64,000 nt of DNA from Spinacia oleracea (GCF_020520425.1 NC_079491.1:38802027-38866026), one strand, 5' to 3'. Counted from the first letter of the stretch, positions 34,967-46,489 are shown. Notes: a model not told the origin generated them from the letters alone. A program made the numbers and translations.

Positions 34967-36424
34967 TGTAGACACCTACTTTTGTCCCCATTCCCGAAAG
35001 GGAAAGGTTCGATGATGAAAGCGTAAATCTCCACTTGACAACGCATCTCCTATGAAATAAACGAATCTCAATTCCCCTTTTCATTTCACCCGCAACCTGC
35101 TATTTATGGAAACCTGCTAAAAATAGTAATTGCCGTAAAAGGTAGCTTCTAAAAGTGGCAAATCATAAAGGATAGAAACCTGTCAGAATTAGGTGTTGCA
35201 TTCTAACATAAATCCTAAATGAGATAGAAAACTGCGAGAATCCTATTCCTAATATGATTCGGAAATAAGAGTTACGTATTAATTGAAATCCTAACGAGCC
35301 TAGAGTTCGTAACGGGCCCAGACGCATTCCGTCATAAAATTGATACGCGCTAAAAGACTCGGTTAAGTCTCAAACTCTACGGATTTCAGGAATTCGAATC
35401 TGACTAAAGAAAACAGCCCAGACCCTATTTTCAACGCCTGGCTCTGGGCGCCGAAATCTTCGGCGCCCAGGCCTGGGCGCTGAAAATACCTGGGTACGTG
35501 TTTTTTCCTAATTCTTTATGGATTAGAACTCTGCAATTCTATCTTTCCACGAACTCTCCCCTATAAATAGACCCCTAAATTCGACGTAAAAGACACAACA
35601 ACACACAATTATATTCTGAGTATTGACTCCAACCCTTAGCCTAAGCCTCTCGCTGCGAAACTGTTCACGCGTTCTGTCGCAATCGATCCATAAATCGAAC
35701 AGAACGTATCCTGTCCCATAATTGAGATTCGTTAAATAAAAAGGAGAAATAGCAAAGTCAAAGTGGTTAGTTTTCTGAGAACCGTGACGCACCTCTCAAG
35801 GGTGCGTCGTAATGTGTCTCTTTTCGATGATTTAACTGCTTTCCTCGCCCTTTTTATGAACTGTTAAACTAACCTAATCTGCTTGTTCTATCACGCCTAA
35901 CAAATATAATATTTTTGGGAAATCGGATTATCATGCTAGGTCCCTTAATGCTATTTAAATCAGATAATCACGATCGAATTAGTATTATATGTTGCATATT
36001 GCTAAAATCAATTCAGATTAGTTTAATAGTTAACGCATGTCCCTTCAATTATTTATGCTGAGCTAGTAAGGATATCCTGCCTCTGGAGTTATCGACGAGC
36101 GAAGTACTCCTCTCGGTAGTTACAGTCCCCCGAACCCTCAATCTCTACCTTGCGGGTGTATGTTGAGAGATCCCCACAGCAGGGATCACAAGGGAACCTA
36201 CGACCGTCGTGGTCAAACATAATTGCACTCCCTTTATGTTACGATAACCGGGTTTTGTTAGTTTTTCTCATTGTCGTTAAAAACTGAATGGCGACTCCTA
36301 TATTACTAGTCAATTGGGTGTATACTCACAGGAAATCCAATTACACTTGATTGAATAAAAGAATCGTCACACCCACGAGGGACGAGGTCACGCATTAGCC
36401 TCGTGCTTTTTCGACCCCCTCACA
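34967..36424 (+). repeat. Second LTR of the Tat-like Gypsy element
   Basis: Same 1458-bp length as 24157-25614. Differences noted include c/t at the tttgtcccc word, t/c in aacctgtc...ttctaac and a few others. It is preceded by the polypurine tract and followed by a second primer-binding site, so it serves as 3' LTR of one unit and 5' LTR of the next. Confidence 0.93.
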
Positions 36425-37901
36425 GTGGCGACTCCACTGGGGATAGTGAAGGAAATACTCGTGCTTGTAGGTAATCAAAATAGCCGAAGGGTGAAACGAT
36501 CCTACCCCGCGTTTATTTCCCCATCAAGTTGGGACGACCTGAAAATCAGCATATTAATGTGAACGGGCAGAACCGCATAAAGAATCTCGGCTCCCTCGGG
36601 AGTTGGGACTAAGGATACCTTTTTTCGCCAATAGGGGGGTGCATACGCCGCGCATGTTTCCCACTTGGTACTTGTGCAGGTAGTACACCTATCCCGAACC
36701 CAATCGCTCGCCCATTAGGTCCCTCTCGCCTGCAGGCCCCCTTGGCTTGCACTTGCGGGTTGGCCTCTTGAGCGAAATTCGTCTGTTGAAGACACTACCT
36801 CGACCTGGGCATGTGTTGGATCTACGATAGAAGCGGTACCAAGCCAGGCGCAAATAAACTACCCATAGAAGCCTATCATAAACTACGTGGCATATTTAAT
36901 TTTCAAATCCATGCTTGTAATGTAGTTATGTGTAGCGAAATATGTGATTGTGTGTGACAAACTATCCTAGAAAACCAACGACCTTAAAAATTGCCCAAAC
37001 ATTCATAGACTAATTTGCCGAAGAGTTATACCGAAACACGTGTTCCGCAAACCCGAATGATCGCCACAAAATAAGCGACGCTCGGGATGGCCTGTAACGA
37101 ATCCCACAAACGCTGTTACGCGTAAAGGACGTTATTAGGCAAGCACGCAAATCGAAGTCGCATAAACAGAAGACAGAAAACGAGAACCAGCCAGGGACGA
37201 ATTTTCAACGCCCCTGGCTGGGCGCCAGAATTTCTCACGCCCCTCGCTGGGCGCTGAAGTTGCTGCTTGGCCTTCTGGTCAGGCGCAGCAGCCTCGGTGC
37301 CCGCGCGAAAGGAAAATACGTAGCACAAGAAAAAGGTTCATAAAAAGAATTGCTACGAGGGCATAAGAAAAGCATTCGATTTCAAAAGCGACTCGCAAAA
37401 AATTAATAACTCTTTGTGTCGTTGTTAGGCCTCCTACGACGACAATACCCGGCACCAAAACCGAACGTGCTAATAACTATGAATGTCACACGGGCAAGTG
37501 TTTCGAAAATCCAAAGAATGATCAAAATAAAATAAAAACCCAAAAAGTGTACCGACAAAAGAAAGAGTGAAAAACCAATTTAGAGAGTCGAAGTCTAGAC
37601 TAAGTAATGCTTGAAACTTTGGGAACCTAAACTTTAGCTTATCTTATGCCTAGGACTGGTCCTGCCACTTGGTGCCGATCAGGGAATCAACGGTTAGTGC
37701 GTCTCGAAGATACATCGCCAACACCAGGTTTAGTAACTCCAAGCTCCGTCCGTCGTCCCTCATTTCAAGGATCTCCGCTTCCCCAACCTCGATTCGCACC
37801 TTCAAACATGTCCATCGAAGATTTGCGAGACCAGATGGTCCAAATGACCCAACTTATGGGCCAACTGAAAATGGAAAATGAAGCTTTAGCGGCTGCGCAA
37901 G
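36425..37901 (+). mobile_element. Second, truncated internal region of Tat-like element
   Basis: After the second LTR the leader and the first 256 bases of gag are repeated nearly base for base (25615-27090 corresponds to 36425-37901). The gag start MPRTGPATWC lies at 37646. Similarity stops abruptly after gctgcgcaag at 37901. The result is LTR-internal-LTR-partial internal, as produced by unequal recombination between two copies followed by loss of the distal part. Confidence 0.9.
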
Positions 37902-40079
37902 TCTCCCCCCATTGTTCATACTCAAGGTATATACGTTGCAAGAGTTTTGAAGCTTGTTCTGGTTGCACTTTACGTTTATTAATATTTTATTAAAGGCGAA
38001 CTCGAGACTCAACGAACATACATACATACATACATACATTAATAAACGACAACCAAAACAATCTCATTTTAATCTTTTAGGACTTGTGATCAATCAATCA
38101 AGACGTAGTGAAAATACTACCAAGTTCCTTCTCACAAAAGGTGAGATTCCACATCATGCTTATTAACATGAGGGTTGTGCCCTTGCACGACAAATCCTAA
38201 GTCATTTCATATAAAATATTCTCAACTGAACCCTACATGTGTGGTGGCTTACGTGAGCGAACCCTTCACATGTGGTAAAATAAATGGTACCACGAGGTAC
38301 GAATAATTGGCTTAAAAGTATGCTAGACATCCCGTACAATAGCATAACAATAAATAATTCATCCCTTGCATGTGAAACAAACCATACATGCATAAATATT
38401 GAACAACATGATTGACAATGTAATCCATACTCACAATAGTCCCAACATGCTTGTTCAATCAACGAATAAATAATTCCAATAATAAATATCCACATGATCG
38501 TTCACCAAACCAAATATGAATTCACCAAGTTCACATAATATAATTCACATCAATAACAATCATGTAATGTCCCTTGACAATTACTGTGGCCGCCCTAGAC
38601 TTGTACGTACCTGGAATACCTAAGTACGGGGCCACTGCGCGAATCACGACTCACTAGAAATCAACTCCTATAAACAAAATGGAGAAACTTAATTATTATC
38701 CATGTTTACTAAATTTCCAGCAACTATTTAAGAAACTAAAACCCTTGGTTTAATTAGAAATTAATCGTTATTCGTCAATTTAATAGTCTCAAATAGTCAA
38801 CTCAAGTCCTAGTATAAAAACATTGACTTTTTAGCTTTAAAATCATTAAAATCAATACTTTAAAGCTTTATAATAAATCTGAAAATTTAAGTTGATTCCC
38901 ATAATTTAAATCGTCATTAAATTATGTGAATCATTCGCCTAAACAATTGGAATTAAAGTCTTATCAATAGGTCATTAATAAAACCATGTTTTGACCATAA
39001 AAATTGACACTTTAATTAATTACTAAATCTGAAAATAATAGTTCGTACAATTAAAATCAATCCCATCAATTCAAATACGTAAACATTAAAACACGGTGTT
39101 CATAACCGTTCCCAGCAATTTAACTAATCCAAAACAATAATAGTAATATAATTTAAATACGGAATCGAAATAGAATAGGCAAGGAAGAAGAGAATTATAC
39201 CAATCCGGCCTATAGCACGGTACAATCACGAATTGAATGTGATTGGGCGAAAAAGGATCAAAAATATACGGAGTATGATACACACAACACACGGTTGTGT
39301 GTGTGTGTGTTGCGTGCGGTGCAAGCACAAAGGCAGGGGCGGCAGCACGGCTCGGCAGCGAGCACGAGTGAGAGAGAGTGTGTGAGTATGTGTGGCTGTG
39401 TTGAGGGAAACAAGCAGCAACAACGAGTGATGGGCGTCGAGTGCTCGGGGCTGGGCACGACGCAAGGGAAGGCCGAGAAAAGGGGAAAGTGAAAAACTGC
39501 AGCACGAATTTAGAATGCTCATAACTTATAATATATAACTCGGAATCAATCTATTCTTGAAGCAAAGTTCAAGAACTTTTCGAGATCTACAACTTTGAAG
39601 AAGAAACCATTTTCTGAAACGAACGGAATTAGGTGAAAAACAGACAAACATAAGTTCGACGAAAGAAAGAGGAATTTAGGGTTAGGGTTTTATTTTTAGG
39701 TTTAATGCATAATAGTGAGGGATTTTGAGGGTGAGCACCTATATTTATAGGCTTAGGAAACTCCAAGATGGGATAGGCTTTAGGATTCCCTTTCGGGTTT
39801 CATTAAACATAAGATGGGCTTGCTTAATTTGTTTGGACTTGAACTTGGAATTAAATTGGGCTAGATTAATTAAAAATCGTTTTACTTTTGAAAACCAATT
39901 AATTTCCCAACATGAAATGATAATTTTTTTTTAATTAATTAAAATAATAAATATTCTAATTAATTAAAAATACATTTAAATAATATTTAAATGCAATTTA
40001 AATTCTAAAAATCATAAAATGCTTTATAAATATCATAAAATATATTTATAATTATTATAATAATCCGACGTATTACATT
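37902..40079 (-). mobile_element. Chromovirus-like LTR or LTR-plus-flank, minus strand
   Basis: Read on the minus strand from 40079, the sequence begins TGTAATACGTCGGATT, the TGTAAYRCCCCG-like start of chromovirus LTRs. A TATA motif (CTATAAATATAG, 39743-39755) is followed by an AAACCCTAACCCTAAATTCC leader-like run. The far end near 37902 is unclear: the boundary with the truncated Gypsy is a pyrimidine run (tctcccccc), so the unit may include internal 3' sequence. No coding region is seen. Short GT and CATA microsatellites occur at 39295-39312 and 38018-38038. Confidence 0.5.
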
Positions 40080-40600
40080 TTACATTTTTCATCGTTTGAG
40101 ACCTAAATCTTTTTTTATTTTTTGCACCGTTTGGGGCCTACTATTAACTTTGCGATCAAAACTAACCCAAAGAAAAGTTAGTCCCCTTGGTTAAAAGTTT
40201 AATCCCCTCCACCTGTCAGCTACCAGTTGGTTTGTATGTAAATCATGTCAACTATTAACCAATGAGAACTAAGTATAGAAAGTGTGCCCAATTAGTAATG
40301 ATAATCGTAGGAAATTAAAATATTATTTTAGGGAAGGAAATTAAATAAATATTTTTTAAGGAGAATATCTAATTCCAAATGGTTTTCTTTTTTAAAATTA
40401 GATGTTAACTAATCTTTAGTTATAATTAATTACTCATCCAATTTCATTTTACATCACCCAATATCCTCATATTTGTCTTTCAAAATCTCACACTCTAATA
40501 TCAATCATCAATAAAATAAAATAAACTCAAACCAAACAATTAATGTCAAATTTATAACTAATGGAATAATATTTCAAACTCTCATTAGAGATAACCAAAG
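40080..40600. other. Intergenic AT-rich stretch, nothing recognised
   Basis: About 520 bp of AT-rich DNA between two LTR-like units. It has a C10-type run near 40605 and no ORF, repeat or motif that I can identify. Confidence 0.5.
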
Positions 40601-41927
40601 GAATCCCCCCCCCCATTCCCTAGAATCTTCAACACCCGTTTCATCTTTCTTCCCAAAATCAATCGAAAGTTTGTTGCGGATTAAAAAAAACCCACCAAAA
40701 TCAACGACTCCCCTCAAACTCACCTACATGCACTAAATTTAAAGTTTCGATGTTTATTGAGTTGATATCAATTCTTGATGAATTTCATTGTTCTTCGGTC
40801 GAAATTTTGACCCATTTTATTTTTTATTTTTTCGGTTTTGACCCTAGTTTACTCCATAAGGAGCACCATTTATAAAAAGGGTTGTCTACTCTTAAGAATA
40901 GGTAGTATTTTGGATACATGTGTTTTAATAAGTTGCTAAAGAGTGATAATTCTATTGTTATGATTATATTACGGGGCATTGAGAATGGTTGAAAGTGATG
41001 GAACTTATGAAATATCGGTTACCGGAGTCTAAGTAAGCAGTTAAGGAAAAACAATCGAGGTAATGTTTATATCCAGCACTTAAGTTTATATGCCCGTATA
41101 TGAAATGTGTGACTATTATGTGATTATATGTTTATTATGTGTTTTATGTGATAAATGATATGATATATGTTTATGATTATGATCATGATGTTATGATGTT
41201 AAAGACGTTGTTCGAAAATAATGATGATATTTATAAAGTTATTTTAAAGAAAGACGATGTTGTTTTTGTCGGCATGGAAAAGTGAACTGAACTAGTAAAT
41301 GGGCAAGTTACAGATGGAGGCAAGTTAAAGTTAAAGTTTGGGAAACAGTTCCCCCCTGAAAAGAGGTAAGAAAAGTCCCGCCAAAGCCTGTACTTGCCAA
41401 TGAGCTGTAAAGGAAATGATTCCTTGCCGACACATTTTTCAAGATAACGAGATTAGGTTAGTTATTTCCGAACAATAAATGCTAATGATTGATACGTGCC
41501 AAATGATTTTCAAAATAAAATCGTTTTGACGGGATGGAGTAATATTACTGAGTTTTCCACTCATTTTTGGATTTTTCCTGTGTTTTTCCTGTTTTCTATT
41601 TTTTATGATAATGTACAGGTTCGGTTATGTAGCTCGAGTTGCTCAAGAGGAGAGTTATTACTGGAGTTGGTAGTTTATTATGGAGATATCGAGATGAGAA
41701 GTTATTTATTATGGAAATTCTATTATTGAGATTATTATCAGAGTATTGACTTGTATTTATTTTTGGGAATATTGTATTAGTTAAAGGAATGTTATTTGAG
41801 GATTATCTTATTTGTGGGCCCATACCCATAGGTCATAGGATTAATTAAAGCCTAATTCCGCTGCTAATGATCAATTAAGTGCGGTTTATTACCGATAATT
41901 AAGGTACCAAAAAGTCGGGGCGTTACA
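40600..41927 (+). mobile_element. Chromovirus-like LTR fragment, plus strand
   Basis: The right end reads ggtaccaaaaagtcggggcgttaca at 41903-41927, the inverted form of the usual TGTAACGCCCCGAC start. Inside is the typical 3'-LTR sequence with tttcctgttttctatttttt and ataatgtacaggttcgg. The left border is not defined. No internal region adjoins it, so it is a solo or truncated LTR. Confidence 0.55.
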
Positions 41928-42530
41928 TGATCTCTGCTGATCAATTCTGATCTAAACATAATCTGTACAAAGTCGATATCTAGACCAGTTCTAATCTAGA
42001 CATATCGATTCTGATCTGGACATGATCTGTACAAATCGGTTCTGATCTGAACATATTGGTTCTGTAAGGATTGGACATGATTTATAAGGATCGGTTCTAA
42101 TCTAGACAAGATCTTTGCATATTTGAACATGATCTGGACATGATCTATACAGATCAGTTATGATCTGGATATTATCTGATCATACCGGTTCTGGTCTGGA
42201 TATATAACGTGATCTGTAAAAATCAGTTCTGATATGGACATGATCTGATCATATCGTTTCTGATATGGACTTAATGGTTTTAATTTCAATATGATGAATT
42301 TAAATGTTTTGTTAATGTTTTTTTATGTCTTAAATAATAGATTTTAATTGCACCGACAACAACATTCTTTTTTTATTAAAGCAATAACAATAATAAAATA
42401 ATAGTAATAATAATAATAATGATATAATAAATAATAATAATAATCTGGTTTGATCTGATCTGAAATTATTTTTTCTGATTTGATCTGATCTGATCTGATC
42501 TGGTCTAATCTGATTAAATCTGAAATGAAT
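41928..42530. repeat. GATC-rich degenerate minisatellite
   Basis: Imperfect units of about 35-45 bp around ctggacatgatctgtacaaatcggttctgat. After a TAA/ATA-rich interruption (42290-42440) the array ends in short (gatct) tandem words. It starts at the last base of the LTR fragment. A related array in inverted orientation is at 57830-58440. Confidence 0.85.
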
Positions 42531-42649
42531 AATAGGTTTTGAAATAAGGTGAACTAAGCAAGGCCAAGGAAGTATTTTCGGATATCAGATATGTGCTTGC
42601 AAATACATATCATAGCAAAAGGCAAAATAGAAAAAAGGAAAAAAAAGAA

Positions 42650-42884
42650 ATTAAATGGTACTTTTTTAAACAAAATTGGTACTTTTTTTTTTTTTTTTTT
42701 TTACAGAGTGGTACTTTTTTTTTTACAGAATGGTACTTTTTTTTACAGAATGATACTTCCTATTTTGTCTTTTAACTACTCCGTATTTGTCTTTTAACTG
42801 ATCTGATATGCGAAAAAATAACCTATTTTGTCTTTTAACTACTCCGTATTTGTCTTTTAACTGATCTGATATGCGAAAAAATAA
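42650..42884. repeat. Short tandem repeats: T-rich units and a 63-bp duplication
   Basis: At 42657-42758 units of the form tggtacttttttt-acagaa repeat four times with varying T runs. At 42759-42821 and 42822-42884 a 63-bp unit beginning cctattttgtcttttaac is repeated exactly. Confidence 0.92.
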
Positions 42885-43222
42885 CCTCAAGCCTCAAGCA
42901 GCGCCTAAGTAATGCTAAGCTACCTTTCCGTTAAAAAATATATATTACTATTATTACACTAGCAAATTATGAAAACTCCCGGCTCTACAGAACGAAATCC
43001 TAATAATTACCATATGAAACTTGTTGGAAATCCTAGTGAGAAAACAAAAAAAATGAGTGGGAAAATGTGGGAATATGAAAAGTCCCACATGGGAAAAACA
43101 CAAACCATATTCAATGTTTATATTTGGGGTTTTGAGGGAAACATTTGTTTAAGAAAGCATGTGAGTGGCATGGGTGGTCACAACACACACACGCGCGCGC
43201 GCGTCGGGCCGGGCTCGGGCGA

Positions 43223-43495
43223 GGGCCGTGGGCCGTGGGCCGTGGGCCTTGGGCCTTGGGCCTTGGGCCTTGGGCCTTGGGCCTTGGGCCTTGGTACTTG
43301 GTACTTGGTACTTGGTACTTGGTACTTGGTACTTGGTACTTGGTACTTGGTACTTGGTACTTGGTACTTGGTACTTGGTACTTGGTACTTGGTACTTGGT
43401 ACTTGGTACTTGGTACTTGGTACTTGGTACTTGGTACTTGGTACTTGGTACTTGGTACTTGGTACTTGGTACTTGGTACTTGGTACTTGGTACTT
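43223..43495. repeat. Heptanucleotide array: (GGGCCGT)3 (GGGCCTT)7 (GGTACTT)29
   Basis: 39 uninterrupted heptamers in three blocks. The second LTR has only 1+3+1 units at the same place. The 34-unit difference (238 bp), less a one-base difference in an A run, accounts exactly for the 237-bp LTR length difference. Because three heptamers make 21 bases, all frames stay open and read as a GTWYLVL repeat; this is not a gene. Confidence 0.97.
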
Positions 43496-43913
43496 GGCGA
43501 ATGCGGTTCGCGGGCGTGGGGTGGGTTTTGTGGGCCGGGTTATTCTTTTTGATCAAGGGCGGTTTGATTAAATCAGAAGACTTAATCAACCCACTAACTT
43601 TGGAAACTGCTCCATTAATCACGTCATTACTCCCCACTAGCCGTTTTATGACTGTTGCAGTTCCCCATTACTCCCGTAACTTCTCCACTAGCCGTTTTTT
43701 GCTGTTACAGCTTCCCAAAAGCCTCACTATAAATTCATCGTTCATTTCCACAAAAATATACAGAAACTTACAATCGATCTCTCTCTCAAATTCCTCTCTT
43801 TCTGGGCAAATATTCTGGTCTCCAATCGGGGATTGTGAGTGCACATAATTCTCGGTGTCGTGTAAACCCTGGAGGGCAACCGCAAGCGTTCTACTGCATC
43901 GGAGGTAGCGCGA

Positions 43914-43927
43914 AATTGTCTTTTAGA
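43914..43927 (+). other. LTR segment complementary to the primer-site position
   Basis: AATTGTCTTTTAGA in the LTR is the exact reverse complement of TCTAAAAGACAATT at 44017-44030. The second LTR has the same 14 bases. See the finding on possible self-priming. Confidence 0.85.
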
Positions 43928-44016
43928 GCAGTGGTCCGGCCACGGCACGACAATTGTTTCAGTTCGTATTACGCAATATCCAGTTAAGTCGTTCCAATTA
44001 CTTATTTAGCTAACAA

Positions 44017-44030
44017 TCTAAAAGACAATT
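44017..44030 (+). promoter_or_regulatory. Candidate primer-binding site, self-complementary
   Basis: TCTAAAAGACAATT begins one base after the LTR end, where a primer-binding site must lie, and only 9 bases before the gag start codon. It does not match the tRNA-iMet site seen in the two other Copia-type elements here. Confidence 0.45.
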
Positions 44031-44038
44031 ATTCTGTT

Positions 44039-46489
44039 ATGGCTATGAATATGTCGAAATTTCTTATTCCTGATATGTCGAAATTGGAGCCTCTTGATGG
44101 GAAAAACTATAAACGTTGGGCTGTTAGGATGAGATTTTATTTGGAGCAAATTGATGTTGCGTATGTTATTTCTGATGTTGTGAAACCTGTTAATGATGAT
44201 GAATTGCATGATTTTGAGGTTAAGTTTGCTAAGGATGATAGAACCTGTAAGGGAATGCTATTGCATCATATGTCGAATGTTTTGCTTGACATTTACATGG
44301 GCTATAATCATGCTAGGGATATTTGGGATGGTTTAGAGAAAAAGTATGGAACTGATGATGCCGGTACGAAACGTTATTGTGTTAGTAAATGGTTAGGTTT
44401 TCAAGTTGAAGATGATAAACCTATTATTGATCAGATTCATGCATATGAGAATATCTGTATTGCTATGGCTGCCGAGGGTTTGAGTATATGTGATATAACT
44501 CTTGCTATTGTTTTAATTGAGAAACTGCCACCCTCATGGAAAGACTTTAGAAACCAGTTAATGCATAAGAAGAAAGACCTTACCCTAGAGGAACTCGTAG
44601 GTCACCTAAAAATTGAGGAGGAGAACCGTATTAAGGATAAGGGTCAATTTGTATTTTCTGGGTCTGCTAAAGCTAATCTGGTTGAACCTAGGGGCAATTT
44701 CTATTCTGATAAGTTTAAGGGGAAGGGCAGTCAGTTCAAGCCTCAAGGGAAAATTCAGAAGTATAAGTTTAAGGGTAACTGTTTCGAATGTGGGAAGGCT
44801 GGTCACAAGTCCAGGGATTGCAGGGTCAAGAAGAAGCCAGATCAGAATCAAGCTCACCTTGTTGAAGTAGTTGCTGATCCTAACAATTTTATTGCTGTTG
44901 TTTCAGAAGCTAATCTGGCAGGTGATGTTGCTGAGTGGATAGTTGATACAGGAGCAACCAGGCACATTTGCACCAACAAAGAAATGTTCACTTCCTACGA
45001 GAAGACTGATGGTGAAAATGTATTCATGGGTAACTCTGCTTCTGCAACTGTTCAAGGCAAAGGGAAGATCGTTCTCACTCTCACTTCTGGAAAAACACTC
45101 ACTTTAACTAATGTTTTGCATGTCCCAGAAATGCGTAGGAATTTAATTTCCGGTAGTTTACTTATGAAAGCTGGTTTGAAGTTGTCCTTTGATTCTGATT
45201 GGCTAGTTATTACTCACAATGGGGAATTTGTGGGAAAGGGTTTTTGTAATGGGGGGTTGTTTACTCTTGATGTTTCCATTGAAATTATGAATAAGAAAGC
45301 TAGTACTCCTTCTGCTTATATTGCTGAGTCTATTGATTTATGGCATGCTAGATTGGGTCATGTTAATATTGCTTCAATTAAAAGACTCAAACAAATGAAC
45401 ATGATTCCAAGCTTTTCTAAAACTGATTTTGCAAAATGTGAAGTATGTGTTGAAGCAAAATTTGCAAAGAAACCCTTTAAATCAATAGATAGACAGACAG
45501 AAGTACTAGAACTTGTTCATAGTGACTTGGGGGATTTTAAAAACTATGAAAGCAGGGGCGGTAAAAGATACTACATTACTTTTGTTGATGACTGCTCTAG
45601 ATTCACCATGGTTTATCTTCTCAGGTCTAAGGATGAGGCTGAGGAGATGTTCCTCAAGTACAAGGCTGAAGTTGAAAACCAGCTAGACAGGAAAATCAAG
45701 AGACTTAGGAGTGATAGGGGGGGTGAGTATGACCCTAACACTCTTAAGGCGTTTTGTGAACAGAATGGTATAGTTCACGAAACAACAGCTCCTTACACAC
45801 CCGAACAAAACGGGATTGCTGAAAGGAAAAATAGAACTTTAAAAAATATGATGAATTCAATGCTTATTAGTTCTGGGCTTCCTGATAATATGTGGGGGGA
45901 AGCTATTCTTTCTGCTTGTCATGTTTTGAACAGGGTGCCTCACAAGAAGCTGGACAAGACCCCATATGAGCTATGGAAAGGTCGAGCACCAAGCCTGAAA
46001 TACTTGAAAGTGTGGGGGTGCTTAGCAAAGGTTGCCTTACCTAGTTTCAAAAGAAACAAGATTGGTCCCAAAACGGTTGATTCTATCTTTATTGGTTATG
46101 CTTATCAAAGTTCTGCTTATCGTTTTTTAGTTAAAGGTGCTAACAACTCTTATGCAAGTGGTAACATTATTGAAGCAAGAGATGCTGAGTTTTTTGAAAA
46201 CACTTTTCCTTTAAAGATCTCTTGCATTAGTAATGATGTACCATCCTCTAGCACCTCTAATGCTTTACCCATTGCTCCTTGTTCCACTACTAATAATGAG
46301 TCTGATTTAGAACCAAGGAGAAGCAAAAGGGCAAGAAAGGAAACAAGTTATGGTGATGATTTTGTTACTGCTTTCCTAACTGAACCTTTCTTGATTACTG
46401 ATGATTTTGTGTATGTATTTATCCTAGAAGACGACCCTAGAACCTATGAAGAGGCAATGAGGTCGGTTGATGCAGTTTTCTGGAAATAG
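44039..46489 (+). CDS. Copia gag-protease-integrase polyprotein (to nonsense codon)
   Basis: 816 codons starting MAMNMSKFLIPDM. In order: the UBN2-type Gag domain (LDGKNYKRWAVRM near residue 18), a CCHC knuckle (CFECGKAGHKSRDC, about residue 247), the protease site (EWIVDTGATRHIC, about 300), the GAG-pre-integrase domain (LWHARLGHVNIASI, about 436), and the integrase core with HSD near 492, SDRGGEYD near 562 and NGIAERKNRT near 595. After the integrase comes the C-terminal VWGCLAKV...FIGYAY segment. The start is only 23 bases after the LTR, an unusually short leader. The frame ends at a TAG that replaces the conserved Glu codon in the motif FWKEAI; reverse transcriptase continues in the same frame. 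Gag, protease and integrase could still be made if the element is transcribed. Confidence 0.95.
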   Translation: MAMNMSKFLIPDMSKLEPLDGKNYKRWAVRMRFYLEQIDVAYVISDVVKPVNDDELHDFEVKFAKDDRTCKGMLLHHMSNVLLDIYMGYNHARDIWDGLEKKYGTDDAGTKRYCVSKWLGFQVEDDKPIIDQIHAYENICIAMAAEGLSICDITLAIVLIEKLPPSWKDFRNQLMHKKKDLTLEELVGHLKIEEENRIKDKGQFVFSGSAKANLVEPRGNFYSDKFKGKGSQFKPQGKIQKYKFKGNCFECGKAGHKSRDCRVKKKPDQNQAHLVEVVADPNNFIAVVSEANLAGDVAEWIVDTGATRHICTNKEMFTSYEKTDGENVFMGNSASATVQGKGKIVLTLTSGKTLTLTNVLHVPEMRRNLISGSLLMKAGLKLSFDSDWLVITHNGEFVGKGFCNGGLFTLDVSIEIMNKKASTPSAYIAESIDLWHARLGHVNIASIKRLKQMNMIPSFSKTDFAKCEVCVEAKFAKKPFKSIDRQTEVLELVHSDLGDFKNYESRGGKRYYITFVDDCSRFTMVYLLRSKDEAEEMFLKYKAEVENQLDRKIKRLRSDRGGEYDPNTLKAFCEQNGIVHETTAPYTPEQNGIAERKNRTLKNMMNSMLISSGLPDNMWGEAILSACHVLNRVPHKKLDKTPYELWKGRAPSLKYLKVWGCLAKVALPSFKRNKIGPKTVDSIFIGYAYQSSAYRFLVKGANNSYASGNIIEARDAEFFENTFPLKISCISNDVPSSSTSNALPIAPCSTTNNESDLEPRRSKRARKETSYGDDFVTAFLTEPFLITDDFVYVFILEDDPRTYEEAMRSVDAVFWK

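Larger units (their letters stand above)
24157..36424 (+). mobile_element. Tat-like Gypsy retrotransposon, gag-protease only
   Basis: The element is bounded by two 1458-bp LTRs that are almost identical, with a primer-binding site after the left LTR (25616) and a polypurine tract, aaagtgggggctaac, before the right LTR. Inside are gag and protease in broken frames (26835-29780), then no reverse transcriptase, RNase H or integrase. Near the 3' end lies a spliced ORF on the opposite strand (31128-32936). Extra ORFs of either orientation between pol and the 3' LTR are known in Tat-lineage elements. With no pol, this copy must be non-autonomous. It inserted into the subterminal region of the CACTA element. 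Confidence 0.87.
43022..44015 (+). repeat. 5' LTR of Copia, with expanded heptamer array
   Basis: 994 bp. A TATA motif (TATAAAT) is at 43728-43734, so transcription should start near 43760. An alternating CACACGCGCG run at 43188-43204 precedes the heptamer array. Confidence 0.95.

Noticed and set aside
39086..39522. Minus-strand ORFs rich in His/Thr (HTHTHT)
   Set aside because: They translate a GT microsatellite within an LTR-like unit.
42969..43848. Overlapping long ORFs on both strands across the heptamer array
   Set aside because: A 7-base repeat returns to frame every 21 bases, so all frames stay open and encode GTWYLVL-like repeats. They lie inside an LTR.
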